Below are positions 38,106 to 50,125 of a stretch of 64,000 nucleotides of DNA, piece by piece. The stretch spans positions 66,929,852-66,993,851 of the forward strand of contig CM055099.1 of NCBI GenBank assembly GCA_029204225.1, written 5' to 3'. Each line of letters opens with the position of its first letter. Positions within the stretch are counted from its first letter, which is position 1. Source of the DNA: Diphasiastrum complanatum. Its lineage: Eukaryota > Streptophyta > Lycopodiopsida > Lycopodiales > Lycopodiaceae. Both the position numbers and the translations under genes were made by a program. The notes under the pieces were generated by a model, which was given only the letters and a program-made list of their open reading frames with translations, was not told where the DNA came from and searched no databases.

Positions 38106-38387
38106 CAACATAGTTGAAACCATAGATGCACTGCGTTTCTGAAACACGTTTCAGAATCGCGTTTCTGAAAAATTGAAAAAAATTCCAGAAACATTTTTTT
38201 TTTGGGTTTTTTCTTGGGCAATATGGGTATCAGATGAAAGCTCTAATTAAGAGCATAATTACTGTGTAGTTTGCCGAATGTTTCGGGTGTTGGATGGTCT
38301 AGTTTAGGTGCATCAACTTCCAGGTTTACGCTATTGCTCCTTTTAATATAAAAAATCAATAAAAAAACACATGCTCCAAAATTTTGC

Positions 38388-38388
<1 letters not shown>

Positions 38389-38425
<37 letters not shown>
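38389..38425. repeat. (CT)n microsatellite
   Basis: Uninterrupted ct repeat of about 18 units. Confidence 0.95.
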
Positions 38426-38429
<4 letters not shown>

Positions 38430-38575
38430 TGTCTCTCAGATCCAACAAACCAAACAAAAATGCTAAATCATGTTGAATCTTCTGAACCATACTGCATCGT
38501 CCTGAACCGTACTAAAACATTTTTCAACCATATGGAATCGTTTTTCAACCATACTCTCTCTCTCGTTTTTCAACC

Positions 38576-38578
<3 letters not shown>

Positions 38579-38664
<86 letters not shown>
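38579..38664. repeat. Compound (CT)n-(CG)n microsatellite
   Basis: About 35 ct units followed directly by about 8 cg units. It lies about 250 bp upstream of the LINE-like reading frame. Confidence 0.95.
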
Positions 38665-38911
38665 TTTCATTGCGGCTCTCTCTCGCGCTTCATCGCGGCT
38701 GATCCAGCCAGCGATGCCTTGTTGATCGCGATGCCCTGCTGATCACAGGTGTGCCCTCCCCCATCGCTATAGTGATCTGCTATTGCTCGCGGATCTACAC
38801 CTAAACGGAAATCTGCAGGTCTGACCATCGCTATGATGATCTATGCTATGCTCATGGGCTTACACCTAAGCGGAAATCAGACATCTGATCGCCCTACATC
38901 ATCTGCCTGAA

Positions 38912-39550
38912 TTGCCAGCGTGTACCATGGCCAAGAATCGGAAGGGAGGGACATCTGCCCCTGCTCCTCAATCCTTTGACTCCACTGCCTCAGCCTCAAT
39001 GGCTTCTGCACCTCCAGCTTCGCCTCAGCCATCTTTAGCTTCTAGCATTGCGTCAGCATCCTCCTCACCTTCACCTTCACCTTCACCTTCTACTCTAGTC
39101 GCAATCCCTATCTCTCCATCAGATCCTATTCTTGTTAATAGTGAATCCATTATAGCCGACCCTTTGACCCCGAATACTCAAGATGATGAATCACTTCTGC
39201 CTCCAGCCTTTATGATCTCCATCATTCGTGCAGATCAGTTACGTTCCTATGAATATCTCAACGACCATCGAAAAAACCTTCTTTCTCTTGAAGCTATGTT
39301 CCAAGCTGTTCAATCTCATCTTCAAAAACTAGATTCGTCTATCGACGATCTCAAGAAAGAAGTTGCAGCTATCAAAATCGAAGCTTCCTCTCATTCGACT
39401 ACTTCAGCAAAGATCCAACAACCTAAAAGTCAAATGGAACAACATCATACCGCTGTCCGTTCCTGGGCAGATGTGCTTAAAGGTCCTAATAGTGTTGTTC
39501 TACCACCTCCATCATCATTCAGCAATCTCTCCTCAGCACATGTCCAGAAC
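38912..39550 (+). CDS. LINE ORF1-like protein, 3' end replaced by hAT antisense sequence
   Basis: A 256-codon open frame whose first 210 or so codons look coherent. It has a Ser/Ala/Pro-rich N-terminus with a short SPSPSPSPS repeat, an acidic middle, a coiled-coil-like stretch (LEAMFQAVQSHLQKLDSSI, DDLKKEVAAIKIEA) and the block RSWADVLKGP, which recalls the SWADV block at the start of plant LINE ORF1 nucleic-acid-binding regions. After about 39550 the frame only reads through antisense hAT transposase DNA, so the original C-terminus is lost. No endonuclease or RT is near. I do not recognise a specific family; a host gene fragment is the alternative. Confidence 0.4.
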
Positions 39551-41140
39551 TCATCACCGAACACAATGGACCGAAAAAACGCCACATGTGGGACGTCCAT
39601 GAACTCTCGGAAGGCCTCGCTGGAAACCATCCGCCGCAGTGTGTCCTTCACCTTTGTCAATTGCTCTAGCACCAAGAAGTAAAACGCAAAGCGTGTGGGT
39701 GCTGGCTTCTTCAGGTTTAGGTGCGAGAAGGTGCGGAGTAGGGCTAGCACACGCCTCTTCGTGGTAACAAAAGTGACCAGGCACATGGCCATAGAAGTGA
39801 TCTGCAGCACAGACATCTAGTAAAAAGTTTAGATGGTAGTTGAGATGTGTTTAGCAGCATGGAGCAGGCGTCAATCAAGATAGCATAGCAAATGGAGAAA
39901 CCAATACCTCTCTGATCCATGGAAGTGCACACACGTCATGGATGAGCAAGTCTATGCAATGTGCAGCACAGGGTGTCCACACAATGCCGGGGTGCTCCCT
40001 CGTCATAATCTCTCCCATCTGCTTGCAATTTGAAAAGTTGTCCGTGACAACCTGAACCACATGCTCCACCCCAATGTCAACAATAACATCTCTAATAACC
40101 TCCCATACGAAATCGGCTGTGATGGCATCACCACCTCGAGTGGCATCCACGCCACGTAGGAATACTGTGCCAGAAACCAAGACATTGATGACGGATCGCC
40201 GACGTATGTCGGTCCATCCATCACTCACTATCGTGCATCCATACCTGCCACAAAACACAGCTCCCGCGTGATGGTCTCCTCTTCCTGACGAAGCATCATG
40301 CCTCGCAATGCCTCTCGTCTGGGAGGCGTCCATGTAGCATCCACGGCTGCCACCTGTGTGCAAAACTCCTTGAACACCCAAGTGTCAGCAACAACAAAAG
40401 GAATGCCGCACTCGTAAAAAAACTGGCCAGCAAGCCAAGTGCATCGGGCATGCTGCTCTCTCTGCCACCCGCATCGATCAAGGGTCTGCTGATTGGGCCT
40501 AACCTCTCTCTGCTGTGTATATGGCGCTCATGGTCTAACACGTGAAATGGATGGCTGATCTGTGGGTGTATCACTCTCTCTGGGAGGACCTGTTGAAGCA
40601 TGTCCAACATCTGCCGCCGAAGAAGAGGAGGGACGAGGACCCCTGCCGCAAATCCAACCTGATCATGTGACGCTCTCCCCTCTTATCTAAGCCCTGCTAC
40701 TGCGGGTGGAACTGGAGTGGCCTCGCCTGGACCATGCACTGCACCTAAACCCTGCCCAGAACGTGCTGTACTAGCCTCTGCACCCGTATTAGGCCGTGCC
40801 TGCCTACCTGTGAGCCTTGCCTGTGAACCTGCAGCTACTCCTGCTCCCTGTCCCTGTCCCTGTCCCTGTCCGGAAACCTATGATGCACCATCGGGCCCAT
40901 ACATAATAGACAGCCTCAGCCTCCTCATCAGAAATCCTAGGGCAATCAGATATGCCCAATGCCCGCCCACTCGGCCCTCTGACCCTTAGTACGTGAGCCC
41001 TAACCCTAGTAAGTGATCCTGTGAAGAGACCACCACAATGCAAGCATCTCCTTCTGTGCACTCCTGTGCCATGGTGTGTAGCCACATCCCCCTCGGTAAG
41101 CTCAACCTCGCCCCAAAGGCCTCGGCCCCGCACCGGCATC
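39545..41140 (-). pseudogene. hAT-family transposase remnant H (BED finger and DUF659)
   Basis: Minus strand. A BED-type zinc finger at about 41070-41000 has CLHCGGLFTGSLTRVRAHVL. A central block follows near 40440-40300 (FFYECGIPF, then PPRREALRGMMLRQEE). The DUF659 region at 40260-39910 shows GCTIVSDGWTDIRRRSVIN, VVTDNFSNCKQMG and WTPCAAHCIDLLIHD. Coding sequence resumes after an apparent GT-AG intron (minus strand, 39909 down to 39801) with PTRFAFYFLVLEQLTKVKD and FWTCAEERLL, and stops at about 39545. The C-terminal hAT dimerisation domain is missing and frame breaks occur in the centre. GC-richer than its surroundings, suggesting a younger arrival than the copia debris. Confidence 0.82.
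39801..39909 (-). other. Retained intron in hAT transposase
   Basis: On the minus strand, gtattggt follows the WIRE codons and ctgcag precedes the resumed hAT frame. The 109 bp between breaks the family reading frame, and removing it restores hAT-like order. An intron explains it better than a random insertion. Confidence 0.55.
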
Positions 41141-42080
41141 GTGTCGACACGAGATCAAACCTGCAAACAAAGATAAGCAGGCAACCGTTCAGTAGAAGAA
41201 AACACACTGCATTGAAAAACATTACCAGCCTAAAACAGAGCTCAACACATATGAGCACACGTCACATTGATTCTAGTAAAATCATAGCAAGTGCCAAAAA
41301 ACACACGAGATTAGGGGGAGGGATAGAATCATTTCAGTTTGAGCGAAAACAGGCGACTGACGCTAGCGTGGGAGTCCTTGCAGGCGTAAAGGAGTGCAGT
41401 GCAAGCCTAAACCACGCTACTGGTAGGTGCTTGCACGATGTTCCACGCCTAAACCCTAAAAAACATGGAATTAGGGCATGGAAATCGAAATTTGTGATAC
41501 GGACGTAGACGGGCGGAACGGAGGTCATAGGAGTCTCTGCAGACATGTGAAAATGCATTCTAGGCTCAGACATCACCTGAATCAGTTGCCCACAAGTCAT
41601 TTTGTGAAAATGGCAAAAAAACACAAGCATTTGGAATGTGGTGCTCAAATCTCGCTAGGCGTGCCATAACGGCTGAAACTGACACCGTAGAAATCACCGT
41701 GGGCATGAAGAAAAGGTGGTCTAGAGCCAAACTACGCTCGATTTGGTTGCCTACAGCTCAATGTCATTACTTGCAAAAAATCAAGCCTATACTCACCAAA
41801 TATCGAAATTTGATCGCTTCGCTCTCCACAAAGCTCAGATCCCCCTGGCACCATGCACACCACCTCCGTATCGCCGAGTAGATGCCTACCGACTATCCAC
41901 ACGCCTCAATCGGACACCTGTAGCTCAATATAAAAAAATATACCTTCTCCACGGCTGGCGCAATTCTGGCCGTGAGGAAGTGCAAAAAAAAATTTATATA
42001 CGATTTTTTTTTTGTGCGATTCTGGGAGATACGCGTTTCTGTGCATCTATGGTTGAAACCGAAAGAAGACTCTTCTAACA
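41141..42080. other. No gene recognised, upstream side of the hAT remnant
   Basis: May contain hAT terminal sequence, but no inverted repeat partner was found. Plus-strand frames here include antisense to the BED region. Confidence 0.35.
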
Positions 42081-42430
42081 TGTAAAGCTGAAAAAATCAG
42101 CCAATAGGAAGCTCCAAAATCAGAGATGTTGTTGCTGATTTTTGGGTGGCCTCCTCAAAGCATGCTTAAGGCTGAAAATCCAGCCAACAAGAGTTGCAAA
42201 AATCTGTTAGGGTTGCCACAATTTTGGGTGCCCTCCTCCAAGACTGCAAACCTGAAAAATCAGCAAAGGAGGCTCCAAAACCCAAATTAGAAGCAGATTT
42301 TTGGGCGCCATCCTCAAGACAAGACTTGCTGAAAACTGGTTGCAAAAAATCGGATTTGAGATGCTGATTTTTGGACGCCAAAAATTTCTCCTCCAAGATC
42401 CATGATGGGCGCCCTACTTCAACCTGAAAA
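42080..42430. repeat. Four imperfect ~85-100-bp repeats
   Basis: Each unit contains a version of gctgatttttgggcgcc, then cctcctcaaag, then gctgaaaa-cag. The units differ by indels. The array lies just inside the primer-binding site at 42554, i.e. in the leader of an LTR element. Confidence 0.6.
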
Positions 42431-42553
42431 GAGACCAAAAAGCTGATCCAATCTCCACTTGAAGAAATCAGCAGGATGCATTTTCAGATCACAAAGTAGA
42501 GTAGCTCCTCTTTTGGTAGGGCGCCAACATACAAGCTTGCTGCAAATCCGGTT

Positions 42554-42565
42554 GCTCTGATACCA
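42554..42565 (-). other. Primer-binding site (initiator Met-tRNA type)
   Basis: gctctgatacca on the plus strand, directly beside an LTR-like edge at 42566 (tgtaggaaaac). Confidence 0.8.
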
Positions 42566-42918
42566 TGTAGGAAAACAAGAGCCAAGGCACCAAGATCTAA
42601 CTATCAAACAATCTCCACAAGACAAATGAGGGAAGAGGATAGGCGCCCTCAAGGAGAGAGAGAAAGCAGTAATGCAAGCAGAAAAATGGAGAGCAATGCT
42701 TAGCAAATGTAAAAATGGTAAACACAATGAACATACAAGTACTTTACCTGGATGTGGCCAAATGCCAACAAATCCTAAGCTTAACCACTTACTAAATGTA
42801 GGGCAAAGACAAACTTAACATGGCCTAAATAACTAAATACCCATGGTTACACAAATCTCGACCTTTTGGGTCAAAGTAACCTATAGATTAACTTTAGCAT
42901 AGTCATTTATTTCTAACA
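42566..42918 (-). repeat. Orphan LTR, about 353 bp
   Basis: Starts tgtagg beside the PBS and ends ttctaaca, as copia LTRs here do. The right flank, tgctcctcacac, reads as gtgtgaggagca on the minus strand, which resembles a polypurine tract. No coding domains of an LTR element are seen on either side and no second copy was found. Confidence 0.5.
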
Positions 42919-44655
42919 TGCTCCTCACACATAACATTCATCTAGTTTTGGCTTTGAGAAGCTTCCTCAAAGCTATGCGACTCATCATCTATTATGTCCA
43001 TAAGCATGTGCAGTTGGTATTAGGCTTGGCCTAAACCGTAAGGTAGTCGTCTTAGTCTCTATTTGGTTAAGGCCTTGCCTCTTGTGAGAGTGGTTGTGCA
43101 TGATGTCTATATCTGGATCCTATAGCTATGCATGGATGGGTACAGTCCTGAATGGAGAATCTGCAGTTGGATACTGTTAAATAAATTTAAGATAGTAACT
43201 GCTGTAGGCAGTGTGCGACAGAACTCTTGTTGGTGAGAAGCCCTGCATGCAAGCTGTAACAAATATCTTTTGATGGAAGGTTGCTTGAATCTTTGCATGG
43301 AGCTGTATGACCAGGTTTTGCCTTCAGAAACCTTGCAAGAAGGGTAGTAAGTGAAAATCCATTTAAGCAGACTCATGGAAGTTGTGGGTGTTGGCTTATG
43401 GTTGTATGTATGAAATTTGGTTCCTGGAAAGAATGTTTGTTAGTGGAGATGTAAAACTTAGTTGATATCTGCAAGAGAGAACAACAGCACGCTTGATCTG
43501 AAAGGCACCCTCCCTGAATCCTCGAATTCTATTTTCTCTTTTTCCTGCTGCTTGGAACACTGGTGAGGGTACTAGCGCTCAGTTCTGAGAAGTTGATGGC
43601 TGGGGGCGTGTGCTGCAGTGGGTAGCAACAGCAGTCGCTACAGCAGCTGGATGTATCAGTGATTGTGGACAGCAGGCCATTGGCCCCATGATGCTCATGC
43701 TATTAGTGGACTAGTACTCTGTCTAGGAGAATTGAGCCAAAAAATTCTTATAATGATGTGAGCCAAGACAATGCTTGCTCTTTGACTTGGGCCCACTCAT
43801 GAAAAAGAAAAATTTGCTTTTATTTCGCTAAGTTATAACTACATCACTGCCGAATGTAGAATTACTCATAGGAAAATTTGGAATAATGAAGAGTGTAAAA
43901 TCGATTTGGCCGTAAGTCGAATTTGTAACATTATGAGTATATTTTATGTTAATGAGTTTTTGAGCCTTGTGAAGTTCACTTAGGATCATAGACGAACTGT
44001 AGCTGGAAATGGAGTTTTGCTGAAATTTTTTCATGGTTTTGTATGGACCAACACTGAAGTGGTGGGGTATGTTCATCTTTGGTCCAAAACCTTGTAAGAA
44101 AAAAATTGCTTTGATTTCCCTGTCAACTATTGGTATAACCTTGGTTATGGTGAACTTGGCAGGCAAAAAGAGCTAAACAGTGGGTTTCAGCATTTTTTAA
44201 GGAGATAAGACTTTATTATGATCCTGTTCAGTGCACTAATGATACCTTCTATGAACTTCATAGCACAACAAATTAGTAGAGTCCTTTTATGATTCACGGT
44301 AATGAAGCTAGGGACAAGTAAATGGAAAGATACAAGAATATATCCCGTGGATATTTCCACTGACAAAGTGTTAGAGATCTAAACACCACAGTAGGGCAAA
44401 GACTAATTGATCCACCCAACTTTGCCAACTCCCCGATATGGAGTAAGCCCCTCCTAGCCCAGTGTGAGGACTGGTAGCATGCATACTGCCTAGTGTCGGC
44501 CACGTGCATTGACGTGGCCAGCTGCAGTATAGCAAGTTGAAGCCTGCCACAACTGAGAAATTGGTCTACATTCACTTCAACCTCAAATTGATATCTAAAA
44601 TCAGAAACCATGAATCTCAAGAACCTGAACTTCAGCTACAAAATTTGGAGGTTGA
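42919..44655. other. No gene recognised
   Basis: Anonymous DNA. Open frames at 43107-43376 and 43828-44166 (minus) have no recognisable motif. Confidence 0.35.
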
Positions 44656-44950
44656 GAAAGATGTGGAGTTTCACTTGTACGCAGTGTCATGGCAATACCA
44701 AAGTGTCATGTGAATTATGCCTAGAGGGAAGGAATTGAGGAGGGATTGGATATGCCAGGTGTTCCTCCTGATCCTGCTGACATTGCGATGGCTTTAGGCC
44801 CCTCAGGGGGCTCGGGGGATGATGAGGATGATGATGATTCTGTAGTTGAGCCCAAGCATGTATTCCTTGAGGAGGACATTGCATATTTGAGGAGCACATC
44901 ATCTTTTTTCTTTATTATTAGCATTTTGCATAGTGCAGTTGCCAGAAGCT
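44655..44950 (+). other. Possible gene fragment: Cys-pair (DnaJ zinc-finger-like) and acidic segments
   Basis: At 44656-44730 one plus frame reads MWSFTCTQCHGNTKVSCELC, with a CxxCxG...VxCxLC pattern like half of a DnaJ-type Cys-rich domain, ending in a stop. An overlapping frame from 44725 reads a Gly/Asp-rich stretch (ALGPSGGSGDDEDDDDSVVE) and then HVFLEEDIAYL. The two are out of frame with each other. A splice acceptor-like cctag lies between them. Could be exons of a decayed host gene; no full gene seen and function not assigned. Confidence 0.25.
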
Positions 44951-47190
44951 AGTTTGTTATGGACCATTGAGTCTCGATTCGGAATGTCTATGTAATACCT
45001 AAACAACATTTTTGCTAATATTTTGATGCGGACGTATGGATGCATCATCTTGTGACTTGCTAGTTGTATAAGTACGGGTCTCTAGTTGTTATGTTTTGCA
45101 TTTGAGATGTGTCTTGTATATGTAAGGCTACTACGAGCTTTGAATGATTAAATCCATTGCAAACAACCTTTTAATATAGCATAACTGCTATTGGTCATCT
45201 TTCTGGACATAACACTACGCTTCAAAAATTTTGGCACTCTAAAAGACTAAAGTGGGAAAAAAGGTTCCAAACGTTTGGAGGATTCTTCCAAACGTTTTTA
45301 ACCTGTTTCAAACATTGCACGTCCAAACATCTGGATGATTCAATTGTTTGGTTGCCTATATCACAGATGGGAAGCTGTCATGTAAGTCAACGTAAAAAAT
45401 GTGATATCGTTTCTTACAAAGAGCAAGTTGAGGGGAGCTGTTTATTCACATGTTGCACTTTGCTAGGAGGAGTATCATTTGCAGCAAAGTTGCAGTGATC
45501 TTATGACGTACTTGTTGAATGGTCTGCTTCCAGTTGCTTGTTCTTAAGAACCTTTGCCAAGAAAATAATGCTGAAGGTTGTTTTCCCCAGACAGTCTCTT
45601 ATAATATATGAGAAAAGAGCAGTGCAAAAAGAATCGGTGTTCTTCTAGAAAACATGCACTGGGCCGTTATATGAGAAAAATGTTGCATAAAATAAACAGG
45701 TTCCTACAAACTGAGCATTCATCTGGGAAAACCCAAAGAATGAAAAAACATAAGCTGATGTGGGAACTTGTAGTGAGATCGAAGATGCCGTTCCAGTCTG
45801 CACAATGTTTATATTTTCTTGTTATTTTTTTGTGACTCTATAAATGAGGTTCGTGGATAGGTGTATCGGATCTTTCAGAAGTTCAAACCCTATAAGATGA
45901 TCTCTTTGAACCCATGTTGTTGCAGATTTTCCCTTTGCATGGGCCCTATCTACTTTATTGTTATGATGGATATAGCAAGATCTCCATGGTTGATCATCTC
46001 TAAGAATGCAACCTGCTTGACCCTCATTTATGGTAGGGACTGTAGCTGAAGCTGTGTGATATATTGAGATTTCTTAGGATGGTTGGCTTAACTTCTTAGT
46101 ACCAGAGAGTCTCACTCTTTGTTAACAAAACAAAGTCGCTGCAAGGGATGAGTGTAACAGTACACTGTAGAATCCATTGCAGCGTTGCAGCGAATCGCGA
46201 CTTGCTGTGGAGAATTTATGTCCTGATTTTTACAGCTACTTTGTGAATGACAGCATTTTTTGCAGATTTCAACGTTGGATTTTTCGCATACTGATTTCAA
46301 TGTATTCAATAATGAGCTTCAAGTTTGAATTCTTGACAATGAGTTTTGATTCTGCAATTTTTTGGTTCCTGCTTTCTGTCCAGGTTTCTGATCTGATCTG
46401 CGTCTAGGTTTGTCCCAAATCGCTTCACTGATCATTATGACATTGCAGATTCAGACAAGCAGATTGCAAGAGGATCACAGAAAATAGATGAAGTGTCTCA
46501 GATGCAAACATATAAAAAAACCCAAAAAAAATAGGATTTCTAAACCCTAACAAAAATTGCGAATCTTGGTTGCGAATCGCGGTTCGAACCATGATTTGAA
46601 CCGCCAATTGTGGTTCCATTATGCAACTGTGATCCTTGTTTATTCTGAGACTTTATTATGATCATGTGCAAAGATAACCTTGAAAGTTATAGGCTTTACA
46701 AAACGTTTGCATTGTTTCTGTTGTTTCCACTGTGGCAAAGTAATTCTCAGTCCTAGTGGTTGAAACATGAAAGCGCTTGAACCCATCCAAGTTTGCTGCT
46801 GAAGAGAATTAGAACAGTTTCTTAGTTATGCACTGTTATTCTTAATTAATGTTCAGAGCAAGTGTACTCCTAATTTTTGCCAAGTTGGGACACAAAATTT
46901 CCTAGGTTTAATACTTCTGAAGCCTTGTGATGCATGTACTTGGCACACATTAACTTCAATGCAAGGTTCTAGAGCTTGTATTTATCACATTGATAAGATC
47001 ATTTCTTCATCTTTAGATAATGTCTGATTTGAGATTTTCAATTGAGTGTATGAATATCTTAGGTAATGCATCAGTGCTGTATTTTTTTTCTTTATTTTAA
47101 ATTCAATGTTTACATGATAGTAAGAAGTATGCAACTTTTAATGGATGCTTTTTGCAGTGTTTTTAGTACATCAGCATCAAAATCAGCATC

Positions 47191-47194
<4 letters not shown>
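44951..47194. other. No gene recognised
   Basis: AT-rich DNA. Repeated gcgaatcgcg words near 46190 and 46560 are the only structure noticed. Confidence 0.35.

Positions 47195-47256
<62 letters not shown>
47195..47256. repeat. (GA)n microsatellite, about 31 units
   Basis: Uninterrupted ga repeat. Preceded by a tandem pair of atcagcatcaaa. Confidence 0.96.
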
Positions 47257-47257
<1 letters not shown>

Positions 47258-50125
47258 ATTGTCTATACCAAGCTAAATTAAACTTGAATGGGAAAGCACT
47301 ATCTTCCAAGCAAGAAGTAAAATTAAAGTGTAGTTGGTGACTTGGACATATGCATACTTTTCGCTAGCATATTATGTTGATATGTAGTGCCTATTTCAAC
47401 CCTAATGGCTAGGCAAACTTATCCAATACAATTTGTATAGATGTAATGGGGGCAATCAGTAAGTACTTTGTAACCCTTTTTTTGTAACTTAAGCTAGATG
47501 TGCAACTAACTGGCCTAAGTGGCCTTGAAAACGCGAGCTATTGGTGACACCTCATCTTATCCATGCATGTAACTCCATGATGGCTAGGAGCCTTCGAGTG
47601 CTAGTCTAATAATTTCAATTCACTTTTTGGGAGTCCAACATGTGTTGAGGAGCTGAAGCAGGTTTTTGTTTTTTGGGTTTCTACCACATTTTTTAGTTCG
47701 CTCTTTCTAACTTTCATGGTGTCTTTTATAGGGTCTAAGATTCCATAGCTAGGCCTTTGATTTCACAAGTTTTAAGATTGATCTAAGGCTCGAATTGTTT
47801 CTAAACAATAATTTTTGTTAGCATAGCTCTATTGGTAGTTTTGATATGGTAAAAATTACACATTATATTTGTTAGTGTATAAATGTTTTGCAATTGATGA
47901 AGTAGAATCAGATTGAGGACATTTTCTTCACTTGTCACTTAATCGGATAGAATCATTTTGGGGTTTTGGCAGGCCCAAATTGGATTTGCAGAAAGGACTT
48001 ACTAGTCTTTTGGCCCTCAATGTATGTAGATTGTTCAAAAACTTGTTCACAAGTTCATACCTTGTGCATATGACATGGCTAAAACAAGAGCCTTGTTTTA
48101 AAGAAGTTTGGCAAGGATGGAAACAAAAAACATGATCACATGGATGAAAAGCTAAAAGGTGTTACTTTTGACAAGTTAAAGATTTCTTGAACACTCATTG
48201 GACAAGGATTCTCATGTTTCTTCATATCGTGACTGAAGATCAAGATTAAGATCAAGTTGGTTATGTTGTTATATGTACGCCATCCTCCAAGTATGAAATG
48301 AGTAGAAGATTAACAATTTCAAGGATAGTCTCTGGTTCCAACTCTATATTTAGTAAATTATATTGTTTTTTTTAGGTGATTTTGCGGTTTGTGAATTGGA
48401 CATGATGTCTAGTGATTGTTATTTCAACCATGTTAGCATGACAATTTTGTGATAGATGTAAAAATAAGATCCTCAAAATTTAAGGGCAAGAGAAAGAGGA
48501 AGGGACTTCGAGAGAAAATTGTGTCAATTTGAATGTTAAGGATAGAAAGATACAAGAGACGAGCATATAAAAAATTGAACTTAAAACAAGAGTTAGGTAT
48601 TTGTATGAATCCTACCTTGAGAGAATTGATCGTGATTTCTTGACGATATGTTGTGCTAATCATATCAACTTTATAGAAGATAGGGTGTTGATGGTGCAAC
48701 AGAATTCCTTAGGAAAGTTCTCTCACTATACAATTGAACAAAATGGTAATCGAAGGAGCAATAGCCTCATTGGCAATTTTCTTTCCTACTAGAGTATATT
48801 ATGTTTTAAAGTGTCTTAATGCTTTGGATGCTACCATATGTTGGTTGGTATGTCACACTCGCATATCGAGAAGTGCGTTGTTATAGGTTTTCTAGACATC
48901 CAAGTTATGTATTGCAATGTCCTCCTCTTTGATGTCCCCCGATTCCCTCCAAATCTAAGGTGTGGTCTTTAGAGGCTCAAGTGCAATACTTCTTAAAATG
49001 CTCTTTTCTTTCATCATCATTTGCTTAAGTCATATGAATGCATCAACAAGCTATTGGGAGTGACAAGTAGTTTCATCTAGAGCATGTGATTTGATTCTTA
49101 GCTGCTTTCATTCCTCATGATTTATTGGTGGATGGAGGTTGTTGGGGAAGGATTTCCACCAGGTTTCAAATGGGAAGATCACTTTAGTAGTTTTCAGATA
49201 CTTTTATGCTATCTACACTTATGCACTATACTCTTCTACATTGTGCATATGAGAAAGCTATGCGCTCTTCTTTTTGGTGCTCAATGTTCTTTTGGCTTGA
49301 CCTTTTGAAATAGAACTAGAAAGAGCAATATGTATTTTATCAATGACAAATATGTGATGATTGTTGCAACGATTATTAGGATTTTTGTTGCGTGTGTGTG
49401 TGTGTGCATGTGCGTGTGCGTGTGAGAAAAGGTGCTCAAGTGAGGTTATTTGAAGCTATTATTTGAACCAGGTTGAATAGTAAGTGTATGAGTATGAGTT
49501 GGTTAGTTGCATTTAATTAATAACCCTTTGTTAGGAAGTTTTTTTTATTGTTTTCACTTTCCAAGTTGTGAGCATGTACATAGATGATTCGAATTGTGTC
49601 TTGGCAGTAGTCTATATTTAATTTGAAAATTTTGATGCATTTGATTTGGTATATTAGCGATTATTACAATCAACATACATTTAGCTAAAGTTGTTTATTT
49701 GCAATGTGGTAAGCACATTTAAATAATGAATAATATGTACAATGCTTCAAAGGAGGACATGATGTCAAGATAGCATCCATTCTTCAGGGGTTGTCAATTG
49801 ATGTGGTCAACGTATTGTTTGTAAATCCAAATCAATCAAACCAAAGGATAGACCTCTACTAAAAATAGAGCATCTATGATCGAGCATTGTAGAGAGAAAT
49901 GGAGGCATTTGCATGAAAGCTCAGTTGCAATTGCTCATAAATCTTGAAGGATGTTGAGTTTGCAAAAGTGTCATTGGAGAGAGTGGTTAGCAGAGGTAGA
50001 GGTAGCATCTTCTAGAAGGAAGCATTTTAAGTGATTGAGTTATGAGAAAACCATGAATAGGTAATGAATAAATTAGGACTCTCATTGTCCATTTGAGATA
50101 TTCTTTCTTGAGTTTCTGAAACAAC
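47257..50125. other. No gene recognised; short (GT)n at 49391-49430
   Basis: AT-rich anonymous DNA with an imperfect gt repeat (gtgtgtgtgtgtgtgcatgt, then gcgtgtgcgtgtg). No domain-bearing open frame. Confidence 0.4.

Noticed and set aside
41038-41508. 156-codon plus-strand frame
   Set aside because: Its first part is antisense to the hAT BED finger and the rest has no recognisable motif.
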